Origin: CBDBCU01 sp965203435
GTDB taxonomy: Bacteria > Chloroflexota > Dehalococcoidia > Lucifugimonadales > UBA3495
NCBI GenBank assembly: GCA_965203435.1
Contig: CBDBCU010000006.1
Coordinates: 124,001-188,000 of the forward strand
Reading direction: 5' to 3'
DNA: 64,000 nt
Under the pieces are notes generated by a model that had not been told where the DNA came from, did no database searches, and was given only the letters and a program-made list of their open reading frames with translations. A program made the position numbers and the translations under genes. This document shows, one piece after another, positions 39,152-47,983 of this stretch. The stretch's first letter is position 1; the number at the start of each line of letters is the position of its first letter.

Positions 39152-40537
39152 ATGAACTATCCGCAGGCTATCGACTATCTGCTGGGGCTGGTCGACCACG
39201 AGCGGCCGGCGCCGCCGGCCGGGCCGCGGCAAAAGCGCATTTACGACTTGGGACGGATGTCCGCCCTGCTGGAACGGCTGGGCAATCCCCATTGGCGCGT
39301 TCCCACCGTCCATATTGCCGGCACCAAGGGCAAGGGCAGCACGGCGGCGATGGTGGACGCCGCCCTGCACGCCGCCGGCTACCACACCGGCTTTTATTCC
39401 TCGCCGCACCTGCATACCTTTCGGGAACGCCTGCGGCGGGATACCCAACCGGTCAGCCCGGCCCGCTTTGCCGACCTGGTCCACCAGCTGATACCGGCCG
39501 TCGGGCAAGTAGCGGCGGATACCGAACTGGGGCCGGTTTCCCTCTTTGAGTTTATGACCGCTATGGCCTTTCAGGGCTTTGCTCAGGATGGAGTGGATTT
39601 TCAGACCATCGAGGTGGGCTTGGGCGGCCGGCTCGATGCCACTAACGTTGTAAATCCCGCCGTCTGCGCCATAACTTCGATCAGCCTGGATCACATGGCG
39701 ATCCTGGGGGATACGATTGGGCAAATCGCGGCGGACAAGGCCGGCATCATCAAACCGGGCGTACCGGTGGTAATCGCGCCGCAATCGCCGGAGGCCATGA
39801 CGCCCATCCTGGCGGCTTGCCGGCAACAGGGGGCGCGTCCGATCCGGGTCGGAAAGGATCTAACCTGGCAGGGCGGCGCGGCGGATCTGGATGGTCAAGG
39901 CTTGACGGTGCAGGGCCGGCACGGGACTTATCAACTGCGAATTCCCCTGCTGGGGGAACATCAGCAGGAAAACGCTGCCGTAGCGGTAGGGATTCTGGAA
40001 ACTTTGCGGGAACATGGTTACGCTATCCCGGATAAGGCGATAGCGGCGGGAATGGCCGGGGTAAGCTGGCCGGGACGGCTGGAGGTTCTGTCCCGCCGGC
40101 CGACCATCGTCGCCGACGGGGCGCATAATGTCTATTCGATGGCCGCTCTGCTATCTGCCTTGCCGCGCTGTTTTGACTATCGCCGGTTGGTATTGATTGC
40201 CGGCTTTTCCCGGGATAAAAGCGTGGCCGGGATGGTGGAATTGCTGACCGGGGCGCAGCCGGCGGTGATCGCCGCCCGTTCCCGCCATCCCCGTTCCCTG
40301 CCCCCGGGGGAAATAGCCGCCTTGTTCCGCCGCAATGGCGTTGGGGAAACGGCGGAAAGGGATACGGTAGCGGCGGCCTTGGAATGGGCCCGGGAATGGG
40401 CCGGGCTGGAGGATTTAATCCTGGCTACCGGCTCCCTGTTCGTGGCGGCGGAACTGCGGGAGGCGGTTCTGGGCATTGAACCGGAGTTGTACCCGGATTT
40501 GCTGCCGCCGGATTTGCGGATGGCGGCGCAAGGGTAA
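39152..40537 (+). CDS. folC: Folylpolyglutamate synthase/dihydrofolate synthase
   Basis: 461 residues. Adds glutamate to folates (and possibly to dihydropteroate). Mur-ligase fold with ATP loop HIAGTKGKGSTAAMVDAAL, YSSPHLHTFRERL, FEVGLGGRLDATNVV-like segment (IEVGLGGRLDATNVV), HMAILGDTIGQIAADKAGIIKPGVP, and ADGAHNVYS. ATG 39152 (MNYPQAIDYLLGL) is the family-type N-terminus; the frame opens at TTG 39137. It lies between the SDR gene and fabF copy 2 in one operon. Confidence 0.95.
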   Translation: MNYPQAIDYLLGLVDHERPAPPAGPRQKRIYDLGRMSALLERLGNPHWRVPTVHIAGTKGKGSTAAMVDAALHAAGYHTGFYSSPHLHTFRERLRRDTQPVSPARFADLVHQLIPAVGQVAADTELGPVSLFEFMTAMAFQGFAQDGVDFQTIEVGLGGRLDATNVVNPAVCAITSISLDHMAILGDTIGQIAADKAGIIKPGVPVVIAPQSPEAMTPILAACRQQGARPIRVGKDLTWQGGAADLDGQGLTVQGRHGTYQLRIPLLGEHQQENAAVAVGILETLREHGYAIPDKAIAAGMAGVSWPGRLEVLSRRPTIVADGAHNVYSMAALLSALPRCFDYRRLVLIAGFSRDKSVAGMVELLTGAQPAVIAARSRHPRSLPPGEIAALFRRNGVGETAERDTVAAALEWAREWAGLEDLILATGSLFVAAELREAVLGIEPELYPDLLPPDLRMAAQG

Positions 40538-40549
40538 GGTTGGCGGGCT

Positions 40550-41794
40550 ATGGAAAGGAAACGGGTGGTCATTACCGGGATGGGGGCCATTACCCCCCTG
40601 GGACTGACGCCGCAATCGTTCTGGCAGAACTTGACGGCCGGCCAATCCGGGATCGGGCCGATGACTTTGTGCGATCCGGCCGGGTATCCCTGCCGGATTG
40701 CCGGGGAAGTGCGGGATTTTGACCCGGCCCAATACATTGACCGGCGGGAATCCCGGCGGATGGCCCGCTTTTCCCAACTGGCCGTAGCCGCCGCCGTTAC
40801 CGCCATAGAATCCGCCGCTTTGCGAATGGAACGGGAGGATCCCTACCAAGTGGGCGTCATCCTGGGCAATGGCAACGGCGGCTTTCCCACTTTAGAGGAA
40901 AATTGCCGTATCCTGGCGGCCCGGGGCGGGATGCGGATGTCGCCCTTTTTCTTTCCTATGGTGCTGCCCAATATGGCGACGGCCAATGTCAGCCACCGCA
41001 TCGGGGCCAAGGGCTACAACTCTACCGCCACGACCGCCTGCGCCGCCTCGAACCAGGCTTTGGGCGAAGCCTTGCAGCTGATTCGCCAAGGCAGCGCCGA
41101 TGTAATGCTGGCCGGGGGGACGGAAGCCGGCATCAGTCAGTTGGGCTTGGCCGGATTTGCGGTGATGCGGGCTTTGAGTACCCGGAATGATGAACCGGCA
41201 AGGGCCAGCCGTCCCTTTGACGCGGACCGGGATGGCTTTGTGCCGGCCGAGGGGGCGGCCATTCTGGTGCTGGAATCTCTGGAACACGCCCAAGCCCGCC
41301 AAGCGGATATTCTGGCGGAATTGGCTGGTTTCGGTTGCACGGCCGACGCCGGGCATCTGGTGCAGCCGGAGGAAACCGGCGGTAGCGCGGCGGCAGCGAT
41401 GCGGCGGGCTATTGCCGACGCCGGCCTGGAATTGGCAGCGGTGGATTACATCAACGCCCATGGCACTTCCACGCCGCTGAACGATGCGGTGGAAACGACG
41501 GCTATCAAGCGGCTGTTCGGCGCGCGGGCTTACAACATCCCCATCAGTTCCACCAAGGCGATGATTGGTCATTCCCTGGGGGCCTCCGGCGCTCTGGAAG
41601 CGGTGGCCTGCGTCAGCGCCCTGACTTCCGGGATAATTCACCCGACCATCAACTACGAAACCCCCGACCCGGCCTGCGATTTGGATTATGTGCCGAACAT
41701 TGCCCGGCAACAGGAAGTGCGGGTAGCCCTGTCCAACGCTTTCGGGTTCGGGGGGCAGAATGCCTGCCTGGTCTTTCGGAAGTTTGAGGGGTAG
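40550..41794 (+). CDS. fabF: 3-oxoacyl-[acyl-carrier-protein] synthase II, copy 2
   Basis: 414 residues. Catalytic Cys164 in TTACAASNQALG, His in NAHGTSTPLND and STKAMIGHSLGASGALEA, C-terminal NAFGFGGQNACLVF. Compared with copy 1 the active-site surroundings differ (TTACAASN against VSSCSSGA), so substrate range may differ. It begins 12 bp after folC with the ATG in GGCGGGCTATGG; no strong SD sequence is seen. It ends 9 bp before a Family A repeat. Confidence 0.94.
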   Translation: MERKRVVITGMGAITPLGLTPQSFWQNLTAGQSGIGPMTLCDPAGYPCRIAGEVRDFDPAQYIDRRESRRMARFSQLAVAAAVTAIESAALRMEREDPYQVGVILGNGNGGFPTLEENCRILAARGGMRMSPFFFPMVLPNMATANVSHRIGAKGYNSTATTACAASNQALGEALQLIRQGSADVMLAGGTEAGISQLGLAGFAVMRALSTRNDEPARASRPFDADRDGFVPAEGAAILVLESLEHAQARQADILAELAGFGCTADAGHLVQPEETGGSAAAAMRRAIADAGLELAAVDYINAHGTSTPLNDAVETTAIKRLFGARAYNIPISSTKAMIGHSLGASGALEAVACVSALTSGIIHPTINYETPDPACDLDYVPNIARQQEVRVALSNAFGFGGQNACLVFRKFEG

Positions 41795-41803
41795 GGCATA
41801 GAG

Positions 41804-41905
41804 ATCGTCATTCCCGCGTAAGCGGGAATCCAGAACGGCGTTGCCCTATGCCGCCGCATCCTGGGCAAGCAACCGCTGGATTCCCGCTTACGCGGGAATG
41901 ACGAT
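41804..41905. repeat. Family A element 8
   Basis: Outer ends GATCGTCATTCCC and GGGAATGACGATC are perfectly inverted, with a base change (ATCGTC for ACCGTC) carried on both sides. The interior is type 1 forward (GAACGGCGTTGCCCTATGCC then GCCGCATCCTGGGCAAGCAA). Confidence 0.92.
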
Positions 41906-41940
41906 CTGCGGGGCCGCCCGTGTTCCCTGTCCATACCGTT

Positions 41941-41971
41941 CTGGATTCCCGCTGGCGCGGGAATGACGGTA
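41941..41971. repeat. Family A single terminal unit
   Basis: CTGGATTCCCGCTGGCGCGG then GAATGACGGTA, an isolated right end with loop TGGC in place of TTAC. Together with element 8 it fills most of the 272-bp gap 41795-42066. Confidence 0.85.
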
Positions 41972-42066
41972 AAAGGCGTGACCGGCCGGCAAAAGGGTGG
42001 TCGGGCCGGCAAAGGGGCTTGCCCGGTATATGCACCGTCCCGGTGCCGGCCGGATGCCAGCGGCGG

Positions 42067-42330
42067 TTAGACGGCCTCGACCGCCGTCTCGGCCCTTTCG
42101 CCCCGGGCCAGCACATCCTCCAGAATCCGCTGCAAAGCCATGCTGTGGCTGCACACGCCCCGGGTGGTAAAGAACAGACACTGGCAACTCCACTCGCCGG
42201 CCTCGAACTTGACCTCGTAGGTGTTATGGTTGCCGGCAAAGGTGGCGTGGAAGCGGTCAATGGTGACCCGCTCCTTTTCCGCGGCGTACTTCCTGGCCTT
42301 GTCAACTTTCCCGATGAAGCCGGAGTTCAT
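42067..42330 (-). CDS. Small SWIM zinc-finger protein
   Basis: 87 residues. The SWIM motif is complete: C49-x-C51-x8-C60-x-H62 (SCQCLFFTTRGVCSH). It follows DRFHATFAGNHNTYEVKFEAGEW, the strand pair that normally leads into SWIM. The protein is little more than this domain with a short acidic tail. Known: SWIM fingers bind DNA or protein and usually sit in larger proteins (transposases, helicases, Sws1). ATG 42330 with GGAGG 6 bases upstream is preferred to ATG 42375. Confidence 0.8.
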   Translation of the reverse strand: MNSGFIGKVDKARKYAAEKERVTIDRFHATFAGNHNTYEVKFEAGEWSCQCLFFTTRGVCSHSMALQRILEDVLARGERAETAVEAV

Positions 42331-42483
42331 TAAAACCTCCCAAAGGCTGCGCTGGTGTCGGGGCCGGGCCGGCAAGGTTTAAGGCCCGTTAAAAGAATTG
42401 TAAAGTTGAAATAAGGGCTAGGTCAAGGGTTGGAAAAGGGGAATTGGGGGGAATTGCCGGCCGTCAAGCCGCGCCAATATGCC

Positions 42484-42798
42484 CTAATCCCCCAGGCGGC
42501 GGTAGATGATATGGGCGCGGTTGGTGGTGTGGGGGCGGATCAGCGTAGGCCAGTCCCCGGTGTCGGACATTTCCACCCAGCCCGGGGATTGCGGCACTTC
42601 CGGCCCGTCGATTTCATAGACGGCAGCGTAGCGGGCCACGCCCGGCACATCGGCGCTTTCCAGCCGATAGCGGGTGCAGCTGCGGACGCCGGGGGCTTGC
42701 AGGATGTTGGGAATGTGCTGGGTGTCGTAGATGCGGTTAAAGTCCGCTTCCCGTTCCTCCGGGATGTCCATCTGCACCAGGTAAATATAATCGGCCAT
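42484..42798 (-). CDS. Dimeric alpha/beta-barrel (EthD/ABM-like) protein
   Basis: 104 residues. MADYIYLVQMDIPEEREADFNRIYDTQHIPNILQAPGVRSCTRYRL is the pattern of a ferredoxin-like dimeric barrel (D-x-x-H-x-P followed by GV-x-x-x-x-RY), as in EthD and related small oxygenase or isomerase-like proteins. A conserved His lies in DTQHIP. The function is unknown. ATG 42798 follows GGGAGGG. It is one of four small minus-strand genes between fabF and the nuclease. Confidence 0.72.
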   Translation of the reverse strand: MADYIYLVQMDIPEEREADFNRIYDTQHIPNILQAPGVRSCTRYRLESADVPGVARYAAVYEIDGPEVPQSPGWVEMSDTGDWPTLIRPHTTNRAHIIYRRLGD

Positions 42799-42831
42799 AG
42801 GGGTTCAGCCCTCCCGTTGCTGCGTTTGGCG

Positions 42832-43041
42832 TTATTCGCCGCCCTCCAGTTCCAAATCCAGAAACCGCTCGACCCGGCTCAGTCCCAGCACCTGAAAGCC
42901 CAGGACATTGCCGTCGGCGTCCAATTTGACATAGGCGCGCCCGTCGGGGCTGTCCACGAACTCCCCCGGCTTATCCTCCCAGACCACTTCCAGGAAATCG
43001 CCTTGCCGGTCGTACCAGATGTTGACGCGCTTTTGCGCCAT
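42832..43041 (-). CDS. DUF2283 family protein (putative antitoxin partner)
   Basis: 69 residues. RVNIWYDRQGDFLEVVWEDKPGEFVDSPDGRAYVKLDADGNVLGFQVLGLSRVE is the DUF2283 beta-rich core. Known: DUF2283 genes are often paired with small DUF4258-type or other toxin-like genes. Its ATG overlaps the stop of the upstream gene by one base (ATGA), so translation is coupled. Together they look like a toxin-first toxin-antitoxin unit; this is inference from pairing. Confidence 0.82.
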   Translation of the reverse strand: MAQKRVNIWYDRQGDFLEVVWEDKPGEFVDSPDGRAYVKLDADGNVLGFQVLGLSRVERFLDLELEGGE

Positions 43042-43337
43042 CAGCGTCCCCTCCTCGGGATGCGCCGGGTGAGATGGGCCGTGATGACAAAAGCGTCACC
43101 CGGCTCAAACCCGACTACTACCCGCACGTATTTGCTGCCCTCAGTGGTCTCGGGAAACCAGCGATAAAACTCCCGCACCCGTTCCGGGTCGCTGACCGAC
43201 ACCAATATCCACTCCGGATTATCCAAGGTTTCCCGAATTGCCCGTTCCATACCGACCATTTCAGGATGACGCCGATGGATATGGCGCAACTGTTCGGCGG
43301 TCAGACGAATCGGCGGTTCTGACGAAGCCTCTTGCAT
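43041..43337 (-). CDS. Small PBECR/DUF4258-like putative RNase toxin
   Basis: 98 residues. LTAEQLRHIHRRHPEMVGMERAIRETLDNPEW, then EFYRWFPETTEGSKYVRVVVGF and AFVITAHLTRRI, follow the H-x-x-RHPE ... NP(D/E) ... V(V)V ... (V)ITA(Y/H) pattern of small barnase/RelE-like nuclease-fold toxins (PBECR or DUF4258 groups); the exact family is not certain. ATG 43337 has no Shine-Dalgarno sequence, but a good promoter ends only 9 bases upstream, so the message would be leaderless. The gene is coupled to DUF2283 by ATGA. The longer frame to 43868 is the shadow of the nuclease gene. Confidence 0.65.
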   Translation of the reverse strand: MQEASSEPPIRLTAEQLRHIHRRHPEMVGMERAIRETLDNPEWILVSVSDPERVREFYRWFPETTEGSKYVRVVVGFEPGDAFVITAHLTRRIPRRGR

Positions 43338-43346
43338 AGCCAACCC

Positions 43347-43375
43347 ATAATACAATACCGCAAAAGTTTTTCCAA
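43347..43375 (-). promoter_or_regulatory. Promoter of the toxin-like gene (minus strand)
   Basis: Read on the minus strand: TTGGAA, 17-base spacer, TATTAT. The -10 box ends 10 bases before the ATG, implying a leader of only a few bases. Confidence 0.65.
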
Positions 43376-43518
43376 GTCGCGTTGCCCCTTGACCATCCGC
43401 CCCGCGGCCGCTACAATCAATCTCGCAGCGACCGGCAGCGAGCCGCTCCTTCAGCGACTCCCCTCTACGGAGGGCCGGCCGCTCCTTTATTCTATTCAGC
43501 AGGGACGGGGGATTGGCT

Positions 43519-44739
43519 ATGGAGCCGGCGGAACAGTTTGCGGCTTTGCAACGGTTTGACCAGGATCCGGATTTGGCCGAACTGGAACGGCTGCTGGCGG
43601 AGTTCAACCTGTTTCGCTTGCTGGGGATAGGCGGTTCTGAGGAAACCCATTCCCGGATCTTGGCTTGGCTACTGAATCCCCGGGAGAACCACCGGCTGGG
43701 CGATGCTTTCCTGAACAGGTTTCTGGCGGCGACAATGCCGTTGGATGGATCCGGGGCCGATTGGTCGGCGGCGCAAGTGCAGCGGGAATGGCATAACGCG
43801 GTGGACGGGCAACAGGGTTTCCTGGACCTGCTCATCTTGGACGAGGGGCAGCGGTTCCTGTGCGCCATTGAGAATAAAGTTTATTCCGGGGAACACAGCC
43901 AGCAGCTGACTCGCTACCGCCGGGCTTTGGAAAACCGCTATCCCGATTTCACCCGGCGCTACCTATTCCTGTCGCCGTGGGGAACTTTGGCCCAAGATGC
44001 TGCGGAACGGAAACATTGGCAGTCGGTGGACTACAACCTGGTTTGCCAGCTGGTCGCGGAAACGGCCCAGGATTTTGCTAATTTCATCAGCGCCGATGTG
44101 CTGGCATTTCTGCGGCAGTACGCCGATGTTTTGAGGAGGGATATTTTGGGCGATACCGAAGTGCGGGACTTGGCCCGCAAAATCTACGCTCAGCACTCCA
44201 CGGCTATTGAGCTGATTTATCAGCACAAGCCTAACCACCAATCTGAAACCCAAGAGATTCTCAAGGAGATAATTGAGAATCGGAACGACTGGGTATTCGA
44301 GACGGAGTTCCGGCGTCAAAGCCATTTGACCCGGTTCCTTCCTGTCGAGTGGCAACAGTTTCCGATTTTGGAAACTGGTACCGGGTGGCCGCCCTGCAAG
44401 TCCTTGTTGTTGTTTGAGTTCTACTGCTCAGGCAATCACCTGGGGTTTCAACTAGCCATCTGTCCCGGAACGGACGAATCCGTAAGGCAAGTCATCGATT
44501 CGTCCGTGAGGAACCTACCGGGCATTAGGCCTCGGGAAGCGAACGTGGGTTCCTCTTGGGGCTTATACTTCATCGGCGAGAGCGTTCTCACCAGCACTGA
44601 CTTTGAGCAGTGGGACCTGGAGTCCGTCCGCTCAAAGATTCAGGCCAAGGTATCCGCATTTGCCGCTAATGAGTATCCCCAAATCCGGGATGCCGTAACC
44701 CGTTGCCTTGAGGAATTCGAGTCGTCCGGCCAACCTTAG
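43519..44739 (+). CDS. PD-(D/E)XK nuclease family protein (PDDEXK_4 type)
   Basis: 406 residues. N-terminal SEETHSRILAWLLNPRENHRLGDAFLNRFL and the catalytic core FLDLLILDEGQRFLCAIENKVYSGEHSQQLTRY give D103, E118-x-K120, as in PF14281 nucleases. Known: such stand-alone proteins occur in defence islands, with targets unknown. The C-terminal half (from about 260) is an unassigned alpha/beta region. ATG 43519 is preferred over TTG 43513. It is divergent from the toxin-like gene. AT content rises in the second half (44200-44700), suggesting a foreign or fast-evolving part. Confidence 0.82.
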   Translation: MEPAEQFAALQRFDQDPDLAELERLLAEFNLFRLLGIGGSEETHSRILAWLLNPRENHRLGDAFLNRFLAATMPLDGSGADWSAAQVQREWHNAVDGQQGFLDLLILDEGQRFLCAIENKVYSGEHSQQLTRYRRALENRYPDFTRRYLFLSPWGTLAQDAAERKHWQSVDYNLVCQLVAETAQDFANFISADVLAFLRQYADVLRRDILGDTEVRDLARKIYAQHSTAIELIYQHKPNHQSETQEILKEIIENRNDWVFETEFRRQSHLTRFLPVEWQQFPILETGTGWPPCKSLLLFEFYCSGNHLGFQLAICPGTDESVRQVIDSSVRNLPGIRPREANVGSSWGLYFIGESVLTSTDFEQWDLESVRSKIQAKVSAFAANEYPQIRDAVTRCLEEFESSGQP

Positions 44740-44779
44740 GAAAACTGCCCGCCCATTGCCAAGCAAGGAGCCGCAACTT

Positions 44780-47700
44780 ATGCCTATGCTACGCCGGTTA
44801 TTTCCCGCCGCCATCTTGTCCCTGGCCTTGCTGGCCTTGACGCTGGCCGCCCTGTTCCTGAACGGACACCCGTTCCCGGCGGCCTCGGCCCAGACCACCC
44901 CGACCACCGTCGACTACGACAGCAACGATGACGGGCTGATTGAAATCAGCAATCTGGCCCAACTCAATGCCGTCCGCTGGGACTTGAACGGCGACGGGAC
45001 GGTGGACACTACTGCCAACAATACCACTTACACCGCCGCCTTTCCCAACGCCGCCGCCGGCATGGGCTGTCCCGACGGCAGTGACACCGACACCAAGCCC
45101 GACCCCTGTATTGGCTACGAGCTGAAAAACGACCTGACCTTTGACACTAACGATGACGGCAGCGTCAACGCCAGGGATTCCGGCGGCCTTTACTGGAACG
45201 GCGGCGATGGCTGGACGCCCATTGGAGACGCCGGCAATCCCTACACCGGGGAGTTTCAGGGCCGGGGCAAGACCATCTCCCGCCTGTTCATCCGCAACGA
45301 CTCCGCCGCTCGGGCCGGCTTGTTCGGAGCCTTGGGGCCGGGGAGCAGCGTAACCGGCTTGGGGCTGACGACCGTCAGCATCGTCAGCAGTCATCCGTCG
45401 GCGGTAGGCAGTCTGGCCGGGGTCAACGAAGGGACGATTACCTCCAGCTACGCCATTGGCAGCCTATCCGCCGAATGGGACAGCTCCGTGGCCGGGGGAC
45501 TGGTGGGCCTGAACCTCTGGGGTACGGTGCAGGCCAGCTTTGCCCAGGTCGCCGTGTCAGCGCAGGACGAGGAATCGGTAGTCGGCGGGCTGGTGGGGCA
45601 GAACCTGTTGGGCGACATCAAGGCCAGCTACGCCAGCGGCGCCGTGGCGGCCAACGCCCTCCAAGCCCTGGCCGGAGGCTTGGCCGGCATCAATCAGGGA
45701 ACGATTACCGCCAGCTACGCCCGGGGCGCGGTGTCGGTTTCGGGGCATAACAGCTATGGCGGAGGGCTGATCGGGCATGACCAGGGGCAGGAAACCGACA
45801 GCTATTGGGACACCGCCGCCGCCGGCCGGACAGTAAGCGCCGGCGGGATTGGTCAGCTCAGCAGCGCTTTGCAAAGCCCTACCGGCTACGGCGGCATCTA
45901 CGCCAACTGGAACCTGAACTTGGACACCGCTGCCGGCGGGGATACCCCCTGGGATTTCGGCAGCGACGGCCAGTATCCGATGCTGGTCTATGGGACGATA
46001 AAATCGGCTCCGCAACGGGATTATGACACCGACAACGACCGGCTGCTGGAAGTGAACAATCTGGCGCAACTGAACGCCCTCCGCTGGGACTTGAACACCG
46101 ACGGGATAGTGGCGGCCGCGGATCAGGCCAACTACGCCGCCGCCTTTCTAGGGGCGGTGGCCGGAATGGGCTGCGCGCAGGGTACCGCCACGGCTGCTTG
46201 CAATGGCTACGAACTGAAGTCCGACCTGGACTTTGACACCGATGGGGATGACGGCATTGATGGCGATGACGGGCCGCACTGGAACACCGGCCGGGGCTGG
46301 CTGGGCATCGGCAGCGCTACCGCGCCCTTTACCGGGACTTTCCAGGGCAACGGCAAGACCATCTACAACCTGTTTATCAACCAGACCCAGCCGGCCCGGG
46401 CCGGCCTGTTCGGCGAAGTAGGCTCCACCGGCAAGCTCGAAGGAGTACGGCTGGCGGCGGTGAATGTCCGTACGCGGGACGGCGTCCGGGTCGGGGCCTT
46501 GGCCGGGGTCAACGGCGGGACTATTACGGACAGTTCGGCGGCCGGCCACGTCAACGCTGCCCAGGATACCGGGACGGTCTATGTGGGGGGCTTGGTCGGC
46601 AGCAACGCCAACAGCATCGTCAGCAGCTACGCTGAAACCGAAATTGAGGGCAGCGCGTCGGTAGTCGGCGGGTTGGCTGGGCATAACAGCAGCAGCGGCA
46701 GTATCGCCGCCAGCTACTCTGCCCTAGTCAGCAGCGTTACTTCCCGCAATGGGGCCTATCTGGGCGGATTGGTAGGCCACAATCAGGGGGCCATCAGCGC
46801 CGCTTACTCCCGCAGTCCGGTCAAGGCTACCGGGAATACGGCGGCGGTAGGCGGGCTGGTGGGCTACAATGAGCGGGCACTGTCCACTTCCACCACCCAA
46901 GGAACTATTACCGCCAGCTATGCCCTGGGGCCGGTAGTGGCTACCGGAACCAGTCCCTCGGCCGGCGGACTAGTGGGCAAGAACAGCAGCGGCGTAGCCA
47001 CCAACAGCTACTGGGACATTGAGGTCAGCGGCCAGAGCAGCAGCCCCTTGGGAACGGGTATCCGCGGGACGCGTATGCTCGGGTACCGCGCCACCGCCTA
47101 CACCGGCCTCTATGCCAACTGGAATCTGAACCTAGATGGGATGGCCGGCAATGATGACCCCTGGGCCTTTCCCGACGGCCAATATCCCCTCCTGAAGTAC
47201 GGCGGCCACAATGTGGTCGACCAGGTCCGCCTCTATATCTGGGACGCCCCGGCCGTAGGCCGGATCGCGCGAACCGATTGGCATCTCAGCGCTTGGCTGA
47301 CCAAAGCCCGCGGTCAGGGATTTACCTGGGAGCGTTCCGCGGATGGCGTAACCGGGTGGACGGTGGTCCGCGGCCGGCGGCCGCTTACTGGCAGCATCCG
47401 CTACGCCACCACCAACTGCACCTGCAAGTTGCTTATTGAACCCTACGAGGCCAACCAGTGGTTTCGGGTGCGCCGGCGGAGCTCTGAGCGGGGCTGGATT
47501 GACGGCTACATCAGCCGGCAGACTACAGACTGGAGCGGGCCTACCGCTACGCTGACTTTCGCCAGCGGCCACACTTCGCCCCGGGTGGGGCAGGCCATCG
47601 CCATCAGCGGGACGAACAATGTAAAGTGGATCCGCTGCAACGATGCGTCCGGCAACGGCTGCAATGTGATTGTCAATTCGGCCACCGGCTACACCCCGGT

Positions 47701-47824
47701 CGCCGCCGACCAGGGCAAGTACCTGTATGCCTACCGCTATTATGACAACGCCCAGAGCGTCAAAACTCTGGGCAAGACCGCCAGCATCGGCCCGGTAGCC
47801 GCGGCCGCTGGTTCATCCTCTTAA
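44780..47824 (+). CDS. Large secreted GLUG-repeat protein with duplicated modules
   Basis: 1014 residues. Signal peptide about 1-37 (LFPAAILSLALLALTLAALF, then PAASAQ). Two modules of about 370 residues each start with DYDSNDDGLIEISNLAQLNAVRWDLNGDG (residue 45) and DYDTDNDRLLEVNNLAQLNALRWDLNTDG (about 413). Each then has GLUG-type beta-helix repeats (GGLVGQNLLGDIKASYASGAV and similar) and ends YANWNLNLD. The D-x-D-x-D stretches should bind calcium. From about 812 there are two Ig-like domains with DWHLSAWLTK and GQAIAISGTNN. There is no anchor motif. Known: GLUG proteins are surface or secreted adhesin-like proteins. ATG 44780 has AAGGAG. It may be cotranscribed with the nuclease 40 bp upstream. 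Confidence 0.88.
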   Translation: MPMLRRLFPAAILSLALLALTLAALFLNGHPFPAASAQTTPTTVDYDSNDDGLIEISNLAQLNAVRWDLNGDGTVDTTANNTTYTAAFPNAAAGMGCPDGSDTDTKPDPCIGYELKNDLTFDTNDDGSVNARDSGGLYWNGGDGWTPIGDAGNPYTGEFQGRGKTISRLFIRNDSAARAGLFGALGPGSSVTGLGLTTVSIVSSHPSAVGSLAGVNEGTITSSYAIGSLSAEWDSSVAGGLVGLNLWGTVQASFAQVAVSAQDEESVVGGLVGQNLLGDIKASYASGAVAANALQALAGGLAGINQGTITASYARGAVSVSGHNSYGGGLIGHDQGQETDSYWDTAAAGRTVSAGGIGQLSSALQSPTGYGGIYANWNLNLDTAAGGDTPWDFGSDGQYPMLVYGTIKSAPQRDYDTDNDRLLEVNNLAQLNALRWDLNTDGIVAAADQANYAAAFLGAVAGMGCAQGTATAACNGYELKSDLDFDTDGDDGIDGDDGPHWNTGRGWLGIGSATAPFTGTFQGNGKTIYNLFINQTQPARAGLFGEVGSTGKLEGVRLAAVNVRTRDGVRVGALAGVNGGTITDSSAAGHVNAAQDTGTVYVGGLVGSNANSIVSSYAETEIEGSASVVGGLAGHNSSSGSIAASYSALVSSVTSRNGAYLGGLVGHNQGAISAAYSRSPVKATGNTAAVGGLVGYNERALSTSTTQGTITASYALGPVVATGTSPSAGGLVGKNSSGVATNSYWDIEVSGQSSSPLGTGIRGTRMLGYRATAYTGLYANWNLNLDGMAGNDDPWAFPDGQYPLLKYGGHNVVDQVRLYIWDAPAVGRIARTDWHLSAWLTKARGQGFTWERSADGVTGWTVVRGRRPLTGSIRYATTNCTCKLLIEPYEANQWFRVRRRSSERGWIDGYISRQTTDWSGPTATLTFASGHTSPRVGQAIAISGTNNVKWIRCNDASGNGCNVIVNSATGYTPVAADQGKYLYAYRYYDNAQSVKTLGKTASIGPVAAAAGSSS

Positions 47825-47880
47825 CCTGGTGCCGGGGTAAAGGGCAACGGCGCGGCCGATTCCTTGCCAGGATTAAAACC

Positions 47881-47904
47881 GGGCCGGGGCAACGGCCCCG
47901 GCCC
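47881..47904. terminator. GC-rich hairpin between convergent genes
   Basis: 10-bp perfect stem GGGCCGGGGC / GCCCCGGCCC with loop AACG; no T-tract follows, so termination is uncertain. Confidence 0.45.
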
Positions 47905-47983
47905 GGTTCAGGGTTTCAAACTTATTCCGGCCGCCAACCTCAGGGACGGGCGGCGACTTGCCAGCGCAAAAGCCCCGCCCCCC

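Noticed and set aside
38150..39826. 558-codon minus-strand frame across the SDR and folC genes
   Set aside because: It crosses two well-supported genes in antisense and has no conserved motif.
42067..42330. SWIM finger as part of a transposase
   Set aside because: No DDE domain or terminal repeats surround it; the frame is complete as a small protein.
43341..43868. Upstream extension of the toxin-like gene to a 275-residue protein
   Set aside because: The added part is antisense to the nuclease gene and lies upstream of a good promoter; ATG 43337 is the better start.
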